NCBI GenBank assembly: GCA_964036045.1
Contig: OZ038388.1
Span: forward strand, 35,790,497-35,854,496
Source: Eutreptiella sp. 'Long Island Sound 2002'
Lineage: Eukaryota > Euglenozoa > Euglenophyceae > Eutreptiales > Eutreptiaceae
DNA length: 64,000 bases
Reading direction: 5' to 3'
Under the pieces are notes generated by a model. It was given only the letters and a program-made list of their open reading frames with translations, was not told the DNA's origin and searched no databases. Every line of letters begins with the position of its first letter. Positions within the stretch are counted from its first letter, which is position 1. Shown here in pieces: positions 53,039 to 64,000 of this stretch. The position numbers and the translations under genes were made by a program.

Positions 53039-56000
53039 TCAATTCGGCCAAGCACGAATACATGTGACCACCAACCTGTCTGGTCTGGCCCTCGTACGGC
53101 TTGGGCGCTGCAAATCAGCGGCCGAACTCGAAGCTTGGTCCTCATTTGGTTCCTGGGCTGGCCTGACCGCAGGAGGGGGGATCGACGGATCAGCCCTGGA
53201 ATGTGGCTGCTGAGGGCCGTAAAAGGCTGGATCTCGATTCACCACAGGTCTTTTTCCGTCGCTCTCCACCTGTCTGTCTGGTTTCGACAAAGAGTCTGTC
53301 AGGAGTACGCCAATTTCGGGGTGCTTCTTGAGGAAGTCGATGAACCCCTTGGTGTACCCATGGACAAAAGAATGGGCTGGTTCCCAGTTGTTGTGACTGG
53401 AATCAAAGCCCCTCTACTCACACAGAAATTCCCATTCGCCCTTTCCGTCACGTCTTGCTTCTAAAATCCTCTTGAGTTCGTACTTCCCCCCTTGGATGAC
53501 CCGATCGGACAAAAATTTCGAAGTCCAAAAAAGGGGTTTAACCCGATCCTTGGGGGAGGGGATCTCTCTCTTGAGGCGATCGCCCGAAACGTCAATTTCC
53601 CTGCTGACATCCACACGAATCCTCCACCTGTTCTCACCTAGACGCGCTGTAACAGCGAATGGCCCCTCCCACAAGGGAAGAAGCTTGTCATCTCCGTCCA
53701 GGGTGGTTTCGGATTTTCGAAGCCAAACTCGATCATCGACTTCAAGATTGTGGGGGTTTTTTCGGCCTTGATTCTGGACCCAAAGCCAGTCAGCTTGATG
53801 CTTATCGATTAATTTCGAGACAGTTTTATCTGCTCGTTGGACATCGTCCAAAAACAACGAAGCATCTTTACAAGGGCGAGGATTATTCAACGGCATGTTC
53901 CACCAACACTTCTTTCGTCCAAAGACAATTTCGTTTGGAGAAAGGCCATGGTACAAAGGCGTGTTGTGGTAACGGCGAAGCAGTGCGAATAGAACTTCAA
54001 GCCAATGGAAATCCTTTTCACTCGCGAGCTCCTTACGAAGCATATTTATAACAGAGCGGCCGGCTCTTTCGCCAGGCAGCGCTCGATGCGAGTGGATTTC
54101 ACACCTGAGGTGGTGGATTCCAAGGCGAGCACATAATTCTCTCCACCATTCGGAGGTGTACTCTTTGCCTGAGTCCGTAACCACCTCGGATGGGACGTCC
54201 CAACCTCCCATCCAGGTCTGCGCGCACCATTTGGCGGCAGCCTTGCCAGTCATCGACTCGATGTTACAAGGCAACACCTGTATGTAGCCGGAATGACGGC
54301 ACTGAATAAGGAGCACACCATTGACTTTTTTGTTGGTCCAATGGCACTCTTCGTCGTCGAGTTCACCGAGATAGAAAAAATCACTGGTGACTCTGTTAAA
54401 GAGGCGCTCCGGAATAGGATGTGGCCTCAGATGGCCGTGCTTCTTCGCGCTGGGTGGCGTCGCGACAGCACATTGGGCACATCCGGCGGCTACTTTCATA
54501 CAGTGAGCATATAGCCTTGAGCCAAACAACCTATGTTTAATCATTGACCATAATCTACGGCCATGTGCGTGGGGGGACTCCCATTTGTGCCACCAGTTTA
54601 ACACTCGGGGGGCCAGGGCGTCTGGTACGCACAATTTACCCTCCATCCACAGTTTCCCCCCATCCAACGAATACTCCGAAAAAATCCCATCCTTGTGAGC
54701 ATCTTTGGATTTGAGATTCTCAAAGACCTCTTTAAACATGGGATCATGCAGATAATCGGACGACCAGTCACGGATGATAAGGGAATCTTTCGGCAGGGGT
54801 GGAGTTTTGGCCAGATCTCGACGCTTAATGCCCTGAATCAACCGAAATCCACTTACACGTCGGGTATAGTCAAACCGTTTCACACTCCCTGAGGAGGGAT
54901 CAGTGACTTTTTGCACGACTTTCAGTGATTTGGTGCAGATCTCATGAGCATGCGCCGGATCTGAAAAGGCCGTGATGTCGTGACACGGGCATGCGTGCTG
55001 TTTAACAGTGCATTGCATGCATTCACGTCGAATGAGCTTTTTTTCTTCCTGCTCCCACTCGATTACGACGTGGCGGTCCTGCTCCGTACCATGGATGTTG
55101 GTACTTTGCAGCCCCTCTGAAGCGGGGTAAGCCCATCGGCTCAGAGCATCCGCTACCGTGTTGTGTTTTCCAGGGAAATACGACACATGGAGGTCAAACA
55201 GACTGAGAAATTCATGCCATCTGGCCCGTCGACCAGCTGGGCTCGCGACAGTATCAATGTGTTCGGTGGCCCAATACTCCAGAGATCGATGATCCGTCAG
55301 GACCTCGACTCGATTGGTGCCAACCCACGATTGGTACTTTTTCAGCGCACAGATTATGGCGTAGGTTTCTTGCTCACGCGGCAACCATTGCATTTGGCGT
55401 GGGGCTAGCTTCCGAGACCAAAATGCAAGAGGGTAATGATCACCTGTGGCTTCATCAACCTGTTCAAGGACAGCTCCGATCGCGTACCTAGAAGCGTCGG
55501 TTCTTATGTAGAAGGGTCGGTCGAATTGCGGCACATGCAACGTGGCGACTTCGCAGAGGGCCGCCTTCAAGTGATGGAAGGCCTCCTCGCACTCGTCAGT
55601 CCACTTGACACGAACCTTTGAACCTGCCTTGCCCGCATCTCTCCCTACTTTCAATAATTCAGTGAGGGGGGCAGCAAATTTGGCATAATTCGGCACAAAA
55701 GTGTGGTAAAAATTGCAACAACCCAGGAATCCTCTCAATTCCGTGATCGTCTCAGGGCGCTTCCACTTCTGAATAGCGACGAGCTTCCCTGGACTGGGTT
55801 GTCGGGTGCCATTCTCAAGGAGAGAACCACCAAATTTGACTGATTTTAAAAATAATTTTCCCTTCTTTGGCCCACAAATCAGCTGATTGGCATCAAGAAT
55901 GTCCAAAACCTGGTTCAGCTGCTTTTCATGTAGGGCCACCAGCTCGGCTTCGGTCAGTCCCTCCCCCTCTGTCGCGATGATTATGTCATCTATGTACACA

Positions 56001-58222
56001 CTCACGAAGGCACGAAGCTCAGGATGAGCTGTAAAAAGTACATCCTCCATCATTCTTTGAAAAAACGAAGGGGCGTTCTTCAGGCCCATGGGCATGACCG
56101 TCCACTGGACTGGGCCACATGGCGTGCACATACAGGTGAGAGGTCGGCTGTCCTTCCTCAACGGCATTTGGTGAAAGCCGTGACGGAGATCCAGCACAGA
56201 AAACAAACGACCTCTTGCCCTCTTGGCGATTTCCTCCTCAATGAGGGGCAGGGGGTGTGAATCCGCCTTGGTTTCGGCGTTGAGGTTGCGAAAATCAACA
56301 ACCATTCGCCAACCATCAATAGTGTTCTGGTCTGCAGGCGGCGGCTTCGGGACTGTGAAGGGTGCACAGCACCACTCGCCGGTCATACAACCCTCAAGCC
56401 AACCAAATTCCCTGAGATTTCTCTCGATTATTTTTCTGAGTATCTCATGTTTGTGTCCATGGTTCTCGTAAGGACGCTGTTTCTTCGCCTTGTAACCTTC
56501 ACGAAGCTCGATGAAGGCTTCCACGAACTGCCCACGGACAGAGGGGTCCTTGATCAACTTTCCTGAAAGGGTTGTGTCCTTCCGTTCCTCAAAAATCTTT
56601 TCTCTTGTCTTGGAACACAACTCAGTGTCCACCTGATCGCCAGGAATTACTGTCGAAAAAACTTTGGCGACTTCTTCAGCCTTGGCAGGAAGAATCTTCT
56701 TACGGATGTCCCTAAAAAGGTCCGTATCAACTGCCTCTTGAAGATAGGTGGGTCGAGTGTCGACATTCCAGAGATTCTCTTCGTGATCCAGCTCCTCGAA
56801 AGGATCTATGAAACCTTCCACACGGGGTTTTTCATAAAAAACTCTGAATTTGCGGCGCGATTTAAAATTTTTCTTCGCCCGTGCACTGAAGATTCTTTTG
56901 GATGTAGATCGTATTGGGGAAGAGGGAGACGAGGCGGATCCATTGGACGTTGGATCACCTTGGGTATCTGACGGACAAAAATCAGAAAAAATAGATTCAT
57001 CATCAGTACCACGCTCAACCTCAGATTCAGACCCAACACAGGAATCTGTACTAGAATCAGCAGAATTAGAGTCAGAAAGCTTTCCATCCACCAGAAATGC
57101 AAGCGAACTCCAGGACCGCTGTGGCAGGGGACCTGTGTCGTCCCTGGCATACAGCTTAATCTTCCTGGGAAGTTCGATGTAATCTACACAAATATCTTGC
57201 AATTCCTGAAACCAAGGCTTGTCGTCCCACAAGGGCACAACTAAAATCGCCTGGGTTTTATCTTGCTTGATTTTGTGGATGACCTGCTGGATTAAGTGAA
57301 ACGGAGGATTAATCCATAACTTCTTGTCCCATTTATGGGTCCAAGCGTCGCGAAAGTGCTTGTCAAAGCGCTTGTTCTCGCGGTTAGCAAAGGCATCATA
57401 CTGTGGCCAAAAGGAATGGTGTTCATAAAAATATTCACAAATTGTATCGCGCCATTTGTCGACAACTCTGTAGGATAAAGAGTGCCAGCGCGAAGGGCGT
57501 CGTGGCTGGGAGTCCCTACGAAGACATTCTAACTCTCGGGAGTGATCGGCACTCCCATTCACCTCTGCAATGGTGACATCTTCGCACAACTTTGGTGTAA
57601 CCTTTCGCTTCAAAAATTCTTCTGCACTTTTAAACCCTGCGTGCAAAAAACGAAATTCAGGACGCTCCAAGGGACCTGACTCCAGCAAAAAACAACGCCG
57701 ATGACCTACGGGCGCCACCCTGTTCTTGCTAAGCCAAGGATGGCCCAAGTAAAGGTCATACTTTATGTCGGCACGATAGAAGTAGTCATCCTTAAGGATA
57801 ACTTCCTCCACATTGCCTTCTTCCCAAAGGTCTTGAGCGACCAAATGAGTTGATATATAACAACCGCGTTGCCCACCTGCGAGAGAATGTCCAGAAACTC
57901 CCTCGAGGGTAACAGGATGAGGCGACTCAAACACGCAGTCGTCGGGTAAGAAAGAATTGGATTGGAGATTTACCTCTGATCCATTGTCACACAAACAAGT
58001 GGCGAGGTGGAAATTTCCCTTGCGATCAGAGACCCACAGCTTTGTGACAAACTGACGGGCCCTGTGCTTGGACTGTACACCAACCTTGTCCACTACAACA
58101 GAAGGATCCGCTGCCGGATCCAGGGGAGAGGAGACAAGCGACCCTACATCAAGTAGTGGTCGAGATGGAATCTGGGGATCATGCCTGAAATCGCCTTGGG
58201 AGGGGCGATTTTCGTGGCTCCC
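53039..58222 (-). pseudogene. pol: E5 pol (nonsense codon in chromodomain)
   Basis: Open from the gag UAG to a TGG to TAG change at 53414-53416, in the chromodomain motif WEFLCEW; the remaining frame to 53039 is in phase. Protease DNGS, NPPF, YIDD, TDHRSL, VTDSGKEY and LPGERAG are all kept. Reverse transcription functions may be intact while chromatin targeting is lost. Several substitutions not seen in the other copies occur (for example VKFGGSL for VEFCGSL). Confidence 0.92.
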
Positions 58223-58225
58223 CTA
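58184..58225 (-). promoter_or_regulatory. E5 gag UAG with downstream RNA fold
   Basis: UAG at 58223-58225. The 8-bp stem is unchanged; the loop reads CCTCCCAA rather than CCTCCCCA, so GGGAG/CTCCC still pairs (5 bp) and only the pair involving the G of UAG is lost. Frame open into pol. Confidence 0.62.
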
Positions 58226-61200
58226 GGCGTTCTGACCTCCAGTGGCTGCGTCAACGTTATTAACACACCCTGATTCGTCGACCCACTCATCCTGGAGCGG
58301 ATCATCTGCTGGATTCAAGGCATTTTCAACGTAATCTCGATCCGCATCGGACACCTGATCTGCACCTGAGACCTGATCCACACGATGGTTGCCCTTTCCA
58401 GGTCCACGGCCACGGCCGCCGGATGATGGACCTCCACCGTCGCCACGCCCTCTGCCCTTACCAGAGAAAGGGGTCCCAGAAGGATTTCCCTTACCTTTAC
58501 CCTGGGATCCTGGAGCATTTCCCTTGTTTGTACCGGATTGAGGGGTTTGGCCTGGATTTCGATTTCCGCCTCCGGCGTTGCTATTGGGATTTTTCTGGCC
58601 GTTCGGCTGCCCACCGGAGCCGGATGGAGTCCGATTTCCTGTGCCTTGGGACCCGCCAGGGCCTCCAGTATTTTTGTTTCCACCAGAGGGGGTCGGATTC
58701 CCTTTTCCAGCCTTCCCACCATGCACCTGTCTGTCATTCCTGTCTGAATTCTGCGAATTACTGATATTTTCACCAATCACCTTGTGATCGTAAGGAGACC
58801 ATCGGTGATTATCAGTAGAATGCGTCTTAGCTCGGTTCGTAGAACCTAAAAGAAGGCAGATGCTACAGTGCTGCTGAACATTCCGGGTGTCATTCACCTT
58901 TTTGTTGCCCTTTTGGGCCCCATTATTTTGGTGTTTTGCTGGGTATTCTTGTTTCCCCCAAGACCCTCATGGAAATTCTGATTGGCGGCGTCGGCGAGCC
59001 GCTCAACCTCTTCCCAGAGCCCCTTCGGCGTGAACGAAAACACCCAGTTCTTGGCCTTCAGGCGATGGCCATGGAAACTTACTCCCCTGTTGAGGACTTG
59101 GACAAACAAGTCCCGATCCTCGTGTTCATTAAACTTGATTTTCCACGTGTTTTCAGTGAATTTCACCTTGGTAAACGACGTGGGGGAACACTTTTGAAGT
59201 GCTTCCCTGACGGAAAACCTATTGGCAGAGGCATCGAAGCCTTCCACCTCCGCCCACCAGGTCTTGACCTTTTCTTCGGACTGTTTGTTCCGAAGGGTGG
59301 CGGCAGTTTCTGAGGGGATCTTGTCAAAAATCAGATTTTTCAGCTCGGCACTAGAAAATGTTTCGCCTGAATGTTCAGATTCTTCCACTAAATTCCAGAA
59401 GCGCTGTCTTTTGTCTTGCACTTCGTGCAAGATTAATCGTGAGAATGAAGAAAAATTCTTCAACATTTGGTGGTAGTGGTCCTCTGGCAGCCGGGATCCA
59501 CGTACCTCCAACTGTTCCCACACCTCATCAAAGGTAAGGGGGGAACTTGTATCCTCGCGATCACTCCAAGTCCTGAGCCAAGTGTTGGCCGGCGCTCCCT
59601 CAAGGCAATCCAAGAGGGCCGTCAGGAACTGATCATCTTGGAGTTTTTGAGTCTTAACCCACAGTTTAAATTCCCGTTGGAACTGAGGCCAACGTCGGGG
59701 GTTCCCATTATACTTCGGTTGCTTGGCAACCTGACCCAGTCGCAATGAAGTAGGATTAAGAAGTGAATCCAGCCCAACACCGGCCGTAATGGCAGACACC
59801 TTGGCGGCATCATTCGTCACACCAGCTCCGGCGAGGGTCTGGGCGAGCAACAGCTGGGCTAAGGCATTGGAATCAGCAGCAGGAGGGGCAGTACGGGAGG
59901 CAGTTCGCTTGGCATTCTGAGCCTCAGTCCTAGCCTTCGCCGTCCTACTCTCAGATCGAGAGATTTTAACCCTTTCCTTTAGCTTGGTCCTGCTGATCCT
60001 TGCATCGGTGGTCTTGGAGTCCACCGAAGGAGCAATTGAAAAAATTTCTGTCGCCTCCTCCAATGGCTCTGTTGCTTGTTCCACCGATGATGCGCCCTCA
60101 GACTGCATGTGCGTCTTGAAAAGATCTTTTATTCCCAGCGTTTGAATGATGAGGTGCATTTGATCTTTGAGCAATTGGAGCTCAGAATCTCGCTGGAATC
60201 TGCAGGAGCAGTCGGCAGGACAGTACATACCGTGTCCTGAAGGGCCTGAGCAGGCTGTCGGACCGCTGATCTCGGTGGTCCGCAGCCAGGAGTCCACTTG
60301 GGGAGCTCCTTCAGCCCTAATTTCCAGGCTTGCCTGCCTGGCCGCCTCTAAAATTCCTTCCTCAACCGCGGCGGCTAGATCGTCGCGGATGGAAACAGGG
60401 GGATGAGGGGCGGAGGGCCCGGCAACAGGTGCCTTGGTCTTCTCCTTCGGGAAGGGACTTGCCTCCCAGATCTGCAAAAAAATGGCAAAAGAGTCATCTT
60501 CTTGAGAACGCCACCACATCCTGGTATTAATTTCGTCCTGAAGGAGGAAAAAATATTCCATTAAAAAATCAGAGGCGATTCTTTCTTGTCCGATCAGCTT
60601 AGACGTGGCTAAGAGATAAAGGGCCTCAAGGGCCTCAAGGTTACGGGTCACTTCTGGAGACAAATGGTCGTCCCAGTGTGCCCAAGAGGCTGGTCGATTA
60701 TAGCTAGGTACCTCACCTGGACCACCCATCTCAATGTCGTCCTGATGGGCTTCGATGGTCTCGAATGTTGGACATTGGTAAGGAATGTGGGTACCTGCCA
60801 GCTCCGTAAGGTCCACCGGAGCATTGCCATCGTCGTAGGCCGGCGGATTCCAGCTACTCGATGGCCAATTTCGACTGGGATTGTGGTAATCTGGGTCCCC
60901 ACAGCTGCTGATTTGTGCCCTTCTTGGGCAGCTTGGACTCGCGCAAGGCATTCCTCTCAAGGCCCCGTTCGCGCAGCACCAAGGTAGTGTAATCGTTACT
61001 TCTCCAGAAGCGGCGGGGTCTACGGGGCCGTACTGGGGAGCGGGCTGTGGTTGGGACACCAAAGGAACAACATTCAGGTAGCCTCTGCTACCATGAAAGT
61101 GCTGCCCTGGGTCGTTGATGGTGCCGGAGGGCTCGGGGCCGGCAAGACCAGTGGGGCAGGCACGCGAGGAGTCGACCTGAACGCTGCTGTTGGGGGTAGA

Positions 61201-61257
61201 ACCAGATACACGGACACCAACGGAGGCGAGAGCAGCAACAACGGAAGCAAGATCGAT
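58223..61257 (-). pseudogene. gag: E5 gag (no start codon, frameshift)
   Basis: The LTR-internal ATG is ATC here (61255-61257). The frame is otherwise open to near 58925, where ACACCAAAATAATGG replaces ACACCCAAAATGG and shifts it. The last 224 codons (58223-58897) are in the pol frame. Capsid-type region, Cys/His cluster and Gly/Asn tail are recognisable. Confidence 0.9.
61082..61093 (-). other. E5 primer-binding site (tRNA-iMet)
   Basis: Same 12 nt TGGTAGCAGAGG and same hairpin potential as the other copies. Confidence 0.87.
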
Positions 61258-61626
61258 GTTGATTGTTATCCGGCAGAAAATCCCAGTCTATGAAGAAAAT
61301 TGATGCGGATTATCCTAAGTACATCTGAGTGTCCATATCTGCCTGAAAAGATTTATATAAATCCGATTGTGAAAAATATTTGGCCGATCTGGCCCGCGAG
61401 CGCGCGTCAGCGGCAAATGGCGATTCCAGGTAAATGATCGGAACGCGGCGGATTTACGGAGAATGGACCGCGGAATCAGATCCGGCATATCAGAAATATA
61501 TAGGTCTGATCCTGAGACTGAGCTGCGAGGCGGCGATTCCGCCGAAGCAGAGAAAATGACCAAAATGTAGTCAATCTGGGGCAGATCTGCTAAAATCTGA
61601 GCAGATGGGGGTTAGCCGCACTTACA
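61094..61626 (-). repeat. E5 5' LTR
   Basis: 533 bp, second subfamily. Lacks the gag ATG. Confidence 0.94.
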
Positions 61627-61889
61627 GGGTGTTATCCAGGACAGGTCGGAGCGGTCGGTGGCCGGGACCGGAGAGCAGATCGGACCGTAGCGTGGTCGTA
61701 CACCGGCGCTTAGACCCAGACGGCCTGCTGGGAGGGGCGTTCTCAGGTGTGCGACGAGATTCGTCTTACTCTAGCGGAGGTAAGACGGAGGACTCCCTCG
61801 GCAGAGCCTGCGTGGGGCCCCCGAGGGACGACGCCAAGGCTCACCGTACGTGGGACTGCGGCAGGCACTCCTCCTCCTCCTCCTCCTCC
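61627..61889. repeat. Leader of minisatellite locus, copy 2
   Basis: Begins with target duplication GGGTG. Highly similar to about 113-375, including the terminal (TCC)n run. Non-coding as far as I see. Confidence 0.75.
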
Positions 61890-62932
61890 AATGCACTACA
61901 AGGAGGCCCATGCCTCTTTGGCACTACCACCAGTGCACTACAAGGAGGCCCATGCCTCTTTGGCACTACCACCAGTGCACTACAAGGAGGCCCATGCCTC
62001 TTTGGCACTACCACCAGTGCACTACAAGGAGGCCCATGCCTCTTTGGCACTACCACCAGTGCACTACAAGGAGGCCCATGCCTCTTTGGCACTACCACCA
62101 TACAAGGAGGCCCATGCCTCTTTGGCACTACCACTAGTGCACTACAAGGAGGCCCATGCCTCTTTGGCACTACCACCAGTGCACTACAAGGAGGCCCATG
62201 CCTCTTTGGCACTACCACCAGTGCACTACAAGGAGGCCCATGCCTCTTTAGCACTACCACCAGTGCACTACAAGGAGGCCAATGCCTCTTTGGCACTACC
62301 ACCAGTGCACTACAAGGAGGCCCATGCCTCTTTGGCACTACCACCAGTGCACTACCAGGAGGCCCATGCCTCTTTGGCGCTACCACCAGTGCACTACAAG
62401 GAGGCCCATGCCTCTTTAGCACTACCACCAGTGCACTACAAGGAGGCCCATGCCTCTTTAGCACCACCACCAGTGCACTACAAGGAGGCCCATGCCTCTT
62501 TGGCACTACCACCAGTGCACTACAAGGAGGCCCATGCCTCTTTGGCACTACCACCAGTGCACTACAAGGAGGCCCATGCCTCTTTGGCGCTACCACCAGT
62601 GCACTACAAGGAGGTCCATGCCTCTTTAGCACTACCACCAGTGCACTACAAGGAGGCCCATGCCTCTTTGGCACTACCACCAGTGCACTACAAGGGGGCC
62701 CATGCCTCTTTGGCACTACCACCAGTGCACTACAAGGAGGCCCATGCCTCTTTGGCACTACCACCAGTGCACTACAAGGAGGCCCATGCCTCTTTGGCAC
62801 TACCACCAGTGCACTACAAGGAGGCCCATGCCTCTTTGGCACTACCACCAGTGCACTACAAGGAGGCCCATGCCTCTTTAGCACTACCACCAGTGCACTA
62901 CAAGGAGGCCCATGCCTCTTTGGCACTACCAT
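61890..62932. repeat. 42-bp minisatellite array 2 (about 25 units)
   Basis: Same unit as array 1, including one 36-bp variant near 62098. Its right border, ACTACCATGTAACCG, differs from that of array 1. Confidence 0.95.
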
Positions 62933-64000
62933 GTAACCGCACTCGGTTATGTGGTGTTTCTGGAGAAGGCTCTATGGCGGCGCATATAGAGACAATTGGC
63001 GTGGATGTGGGGAGTTCTGTTTTGTTGAGATATTGCTGTTTTGAGGACTTGAGTAGTGGCGGTTGATATTTCCACCTCAGGAACATGATAAGAGATTATG
63101 AGTAACCCAATGTTTAAAATGAAGTCCACGAAAATACAAACAGACAAGGCACAAAGCAATAGCTCGAATGTGTGAACAAGTCCCGGCCTCCAAGTAATTC
63201 TTAGAACTCCGTAGTCGCCATCAGGCAATACATGGGCCTACAACACCCCTGAGGGGCAAAGGGTAGGGATGCTAAGCGTAATACCCAAGCATGCAGGCAT
63301 GTATGCATATCACTGCGTCAAAGCAATGGTTCATCTCATAATTTCAGTGCATCGTGCAACCCAAGTCAATATACTGCATGCGCGTGCGACACGTCGTGCA
63401 ACCATTAGCGACAGTGGCGCCTGAAGCTGGCACACAGATACATGGCTGGAGGACAGAAAGAATGTGCGAAAAAATGTTGGTATATGCGGGTGAGAAAAGG
63501 GATCAAGTGAACATTCTGCGGCTCTGCTGTGGTTGTGGGGTCTGTGGGGTCTTTGCCTGCTGTGGTTGTGGGGTCTTTGGGGTCTTTGCTGCAGTGCTGC
63601 CACGGCAGTACTTACACCCCCCTGCTAAGGGTGGACTCAGGGTTCAGCCTGATACCCGGCAGCTAAGACCCACCAAACAAACACGTGGATCTCTTGTCTC
63701 TCCGAACGAGTACAAGTCAGCCCTACTCTGGCAAGAGTAACTAGTTGCGTGTTGCCGCACGTCAACCGGCTTGTGTCCATAATGCAATGGCTAATTCAGA
63801 CGCAGGTAGTGTGCAGAGCTAAAGTGGCGCGGAGTGGTGTCCGCTGTGGTAGTACCTATCAGCGCGAGACCCTGGTAATACCTATGAGTCCCCAGACAAG
63901 AACAAAGTGGACACTGTGGCACAACCTATCAGTGTCTGTGATCTGAGTCGCCAAACAGGAGTAGACTTGTCGGAAGAAAACTGGATTGTATGGGTCGCCG
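62933..64000. other. Right flank, no recognisable gene
   Basis: Begins with a perfect hairpin TAACCG-CACT-CGGTTA (62934-62949). A short direct repeat of GCTGTGGTTGTGGGGTCT with GGGGTCTTTGC lies at about 63525-63590. Open frames up to 128 codons show no domain. No tRNA, rRNA or element ends seen. Confidence 0.6.

Larger units (their letters stand above)
50664..61626 (-). mobile_element. E5: full-length but decayed Ty3/gypsy copy
   Basis: 10,963 bp, LTRs 50664-51201 (538 bp, with a 5-bp insertion near 50862) and 61094-61626 (533 bp), target duplication GGGTG at 50659-50663 and 61627-61631. The most divergent copy by residue changes. Defects: gag start codon lost, gag frameshift near 58925, nonsense codon in the chromodomain, and a 193-bp SINE-like insertion just past pol. 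Confidence 0.96.

Noticed and set aside
63354-63740. 128-codon frame in the right flank
   Set aside because: No domain, it overlaps a short direct repeat, and a minus-strand frame covers part of it.

Overview
The window is a eukaryotic, host-gene-poor stretch built almost entirely of five copies of one Ty3/gypsy LTR-retrotransposon family plus tandem repeats. I recognise no host gene. Base composition is near balanced. Nothing fixes the species; retroelements with a tRNA-iMet primer site, a DIRS-like methyltransferase-like domain and a chromodomain, set among GC-rich minisatellites, suggest a protist or alga, and I would not go further.

Layout. 1-375: unique leader and a short TCC run. 376-5594: array of a 42-bp minisatellite, containing a recent 1,380-bp internal duplication. 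5595-16360: element E1 (minus strand), inserted into the array with target duplication CCACC. 16361-17380: rest of the array. 17387-38517: element E2 (minus, older, 3' LTR truncated, three nonsense mutations), itself split by element E3 (plus, 24750-35543, target duplication CCGCC) inside its gag gene. 38518-39826: non-element DNA with a CACT microsatellite and degenerate GC-rich repeats. 39827-50625: element E4 (plus, target duplication CTTCC), the only copy in which I see intact gag and pol. 50626-50663: 38 bp of target DNA. 50664-61626: element E5 (minus, target duplication GGGTG), decayed and carrying a tRNA-related SINE-like insertion. 61627-62932: a second leader and 42-bp array, related to 1-5594. 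62933-64000: right flank without a recognisable gene. The window start keeps the uninterrupted version of the site that E4 and E5 entered.

How the elements are organised. Each full copy is about 10.8 kb: 532-bp LTRs (TG...CA), a 12-nt primer-binding site matching the 3' end of initiator tRNA-Met, gag (1011 codons), a single UAG, then pol in the SAME frame (about 1727 codons), a non-coding 3' region of about 1.65 kb, and a polypurine tract. Pol reads protease - DIRS-type DNA-methyltransferase-like domain - acidic/Ser linker - reverse transcriptase - RNase H - integrase - chromodomain. Three features stand out: the gag start codon lies inside the LTR, so the first 54 codons are LTR-encoded and gag reads through the primer-binding site; gag and pol are separated only by a UAG with strong, conserved RNA-folding potential directly behind it (stop-codon readthrough of gammaretroviral type, inferred); and the methyltransferase-like module sits between protease and reverse transcriptase. 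E4 could be autonomous; E1, E3 and E5 carry disabling changes and E2 is a relic.
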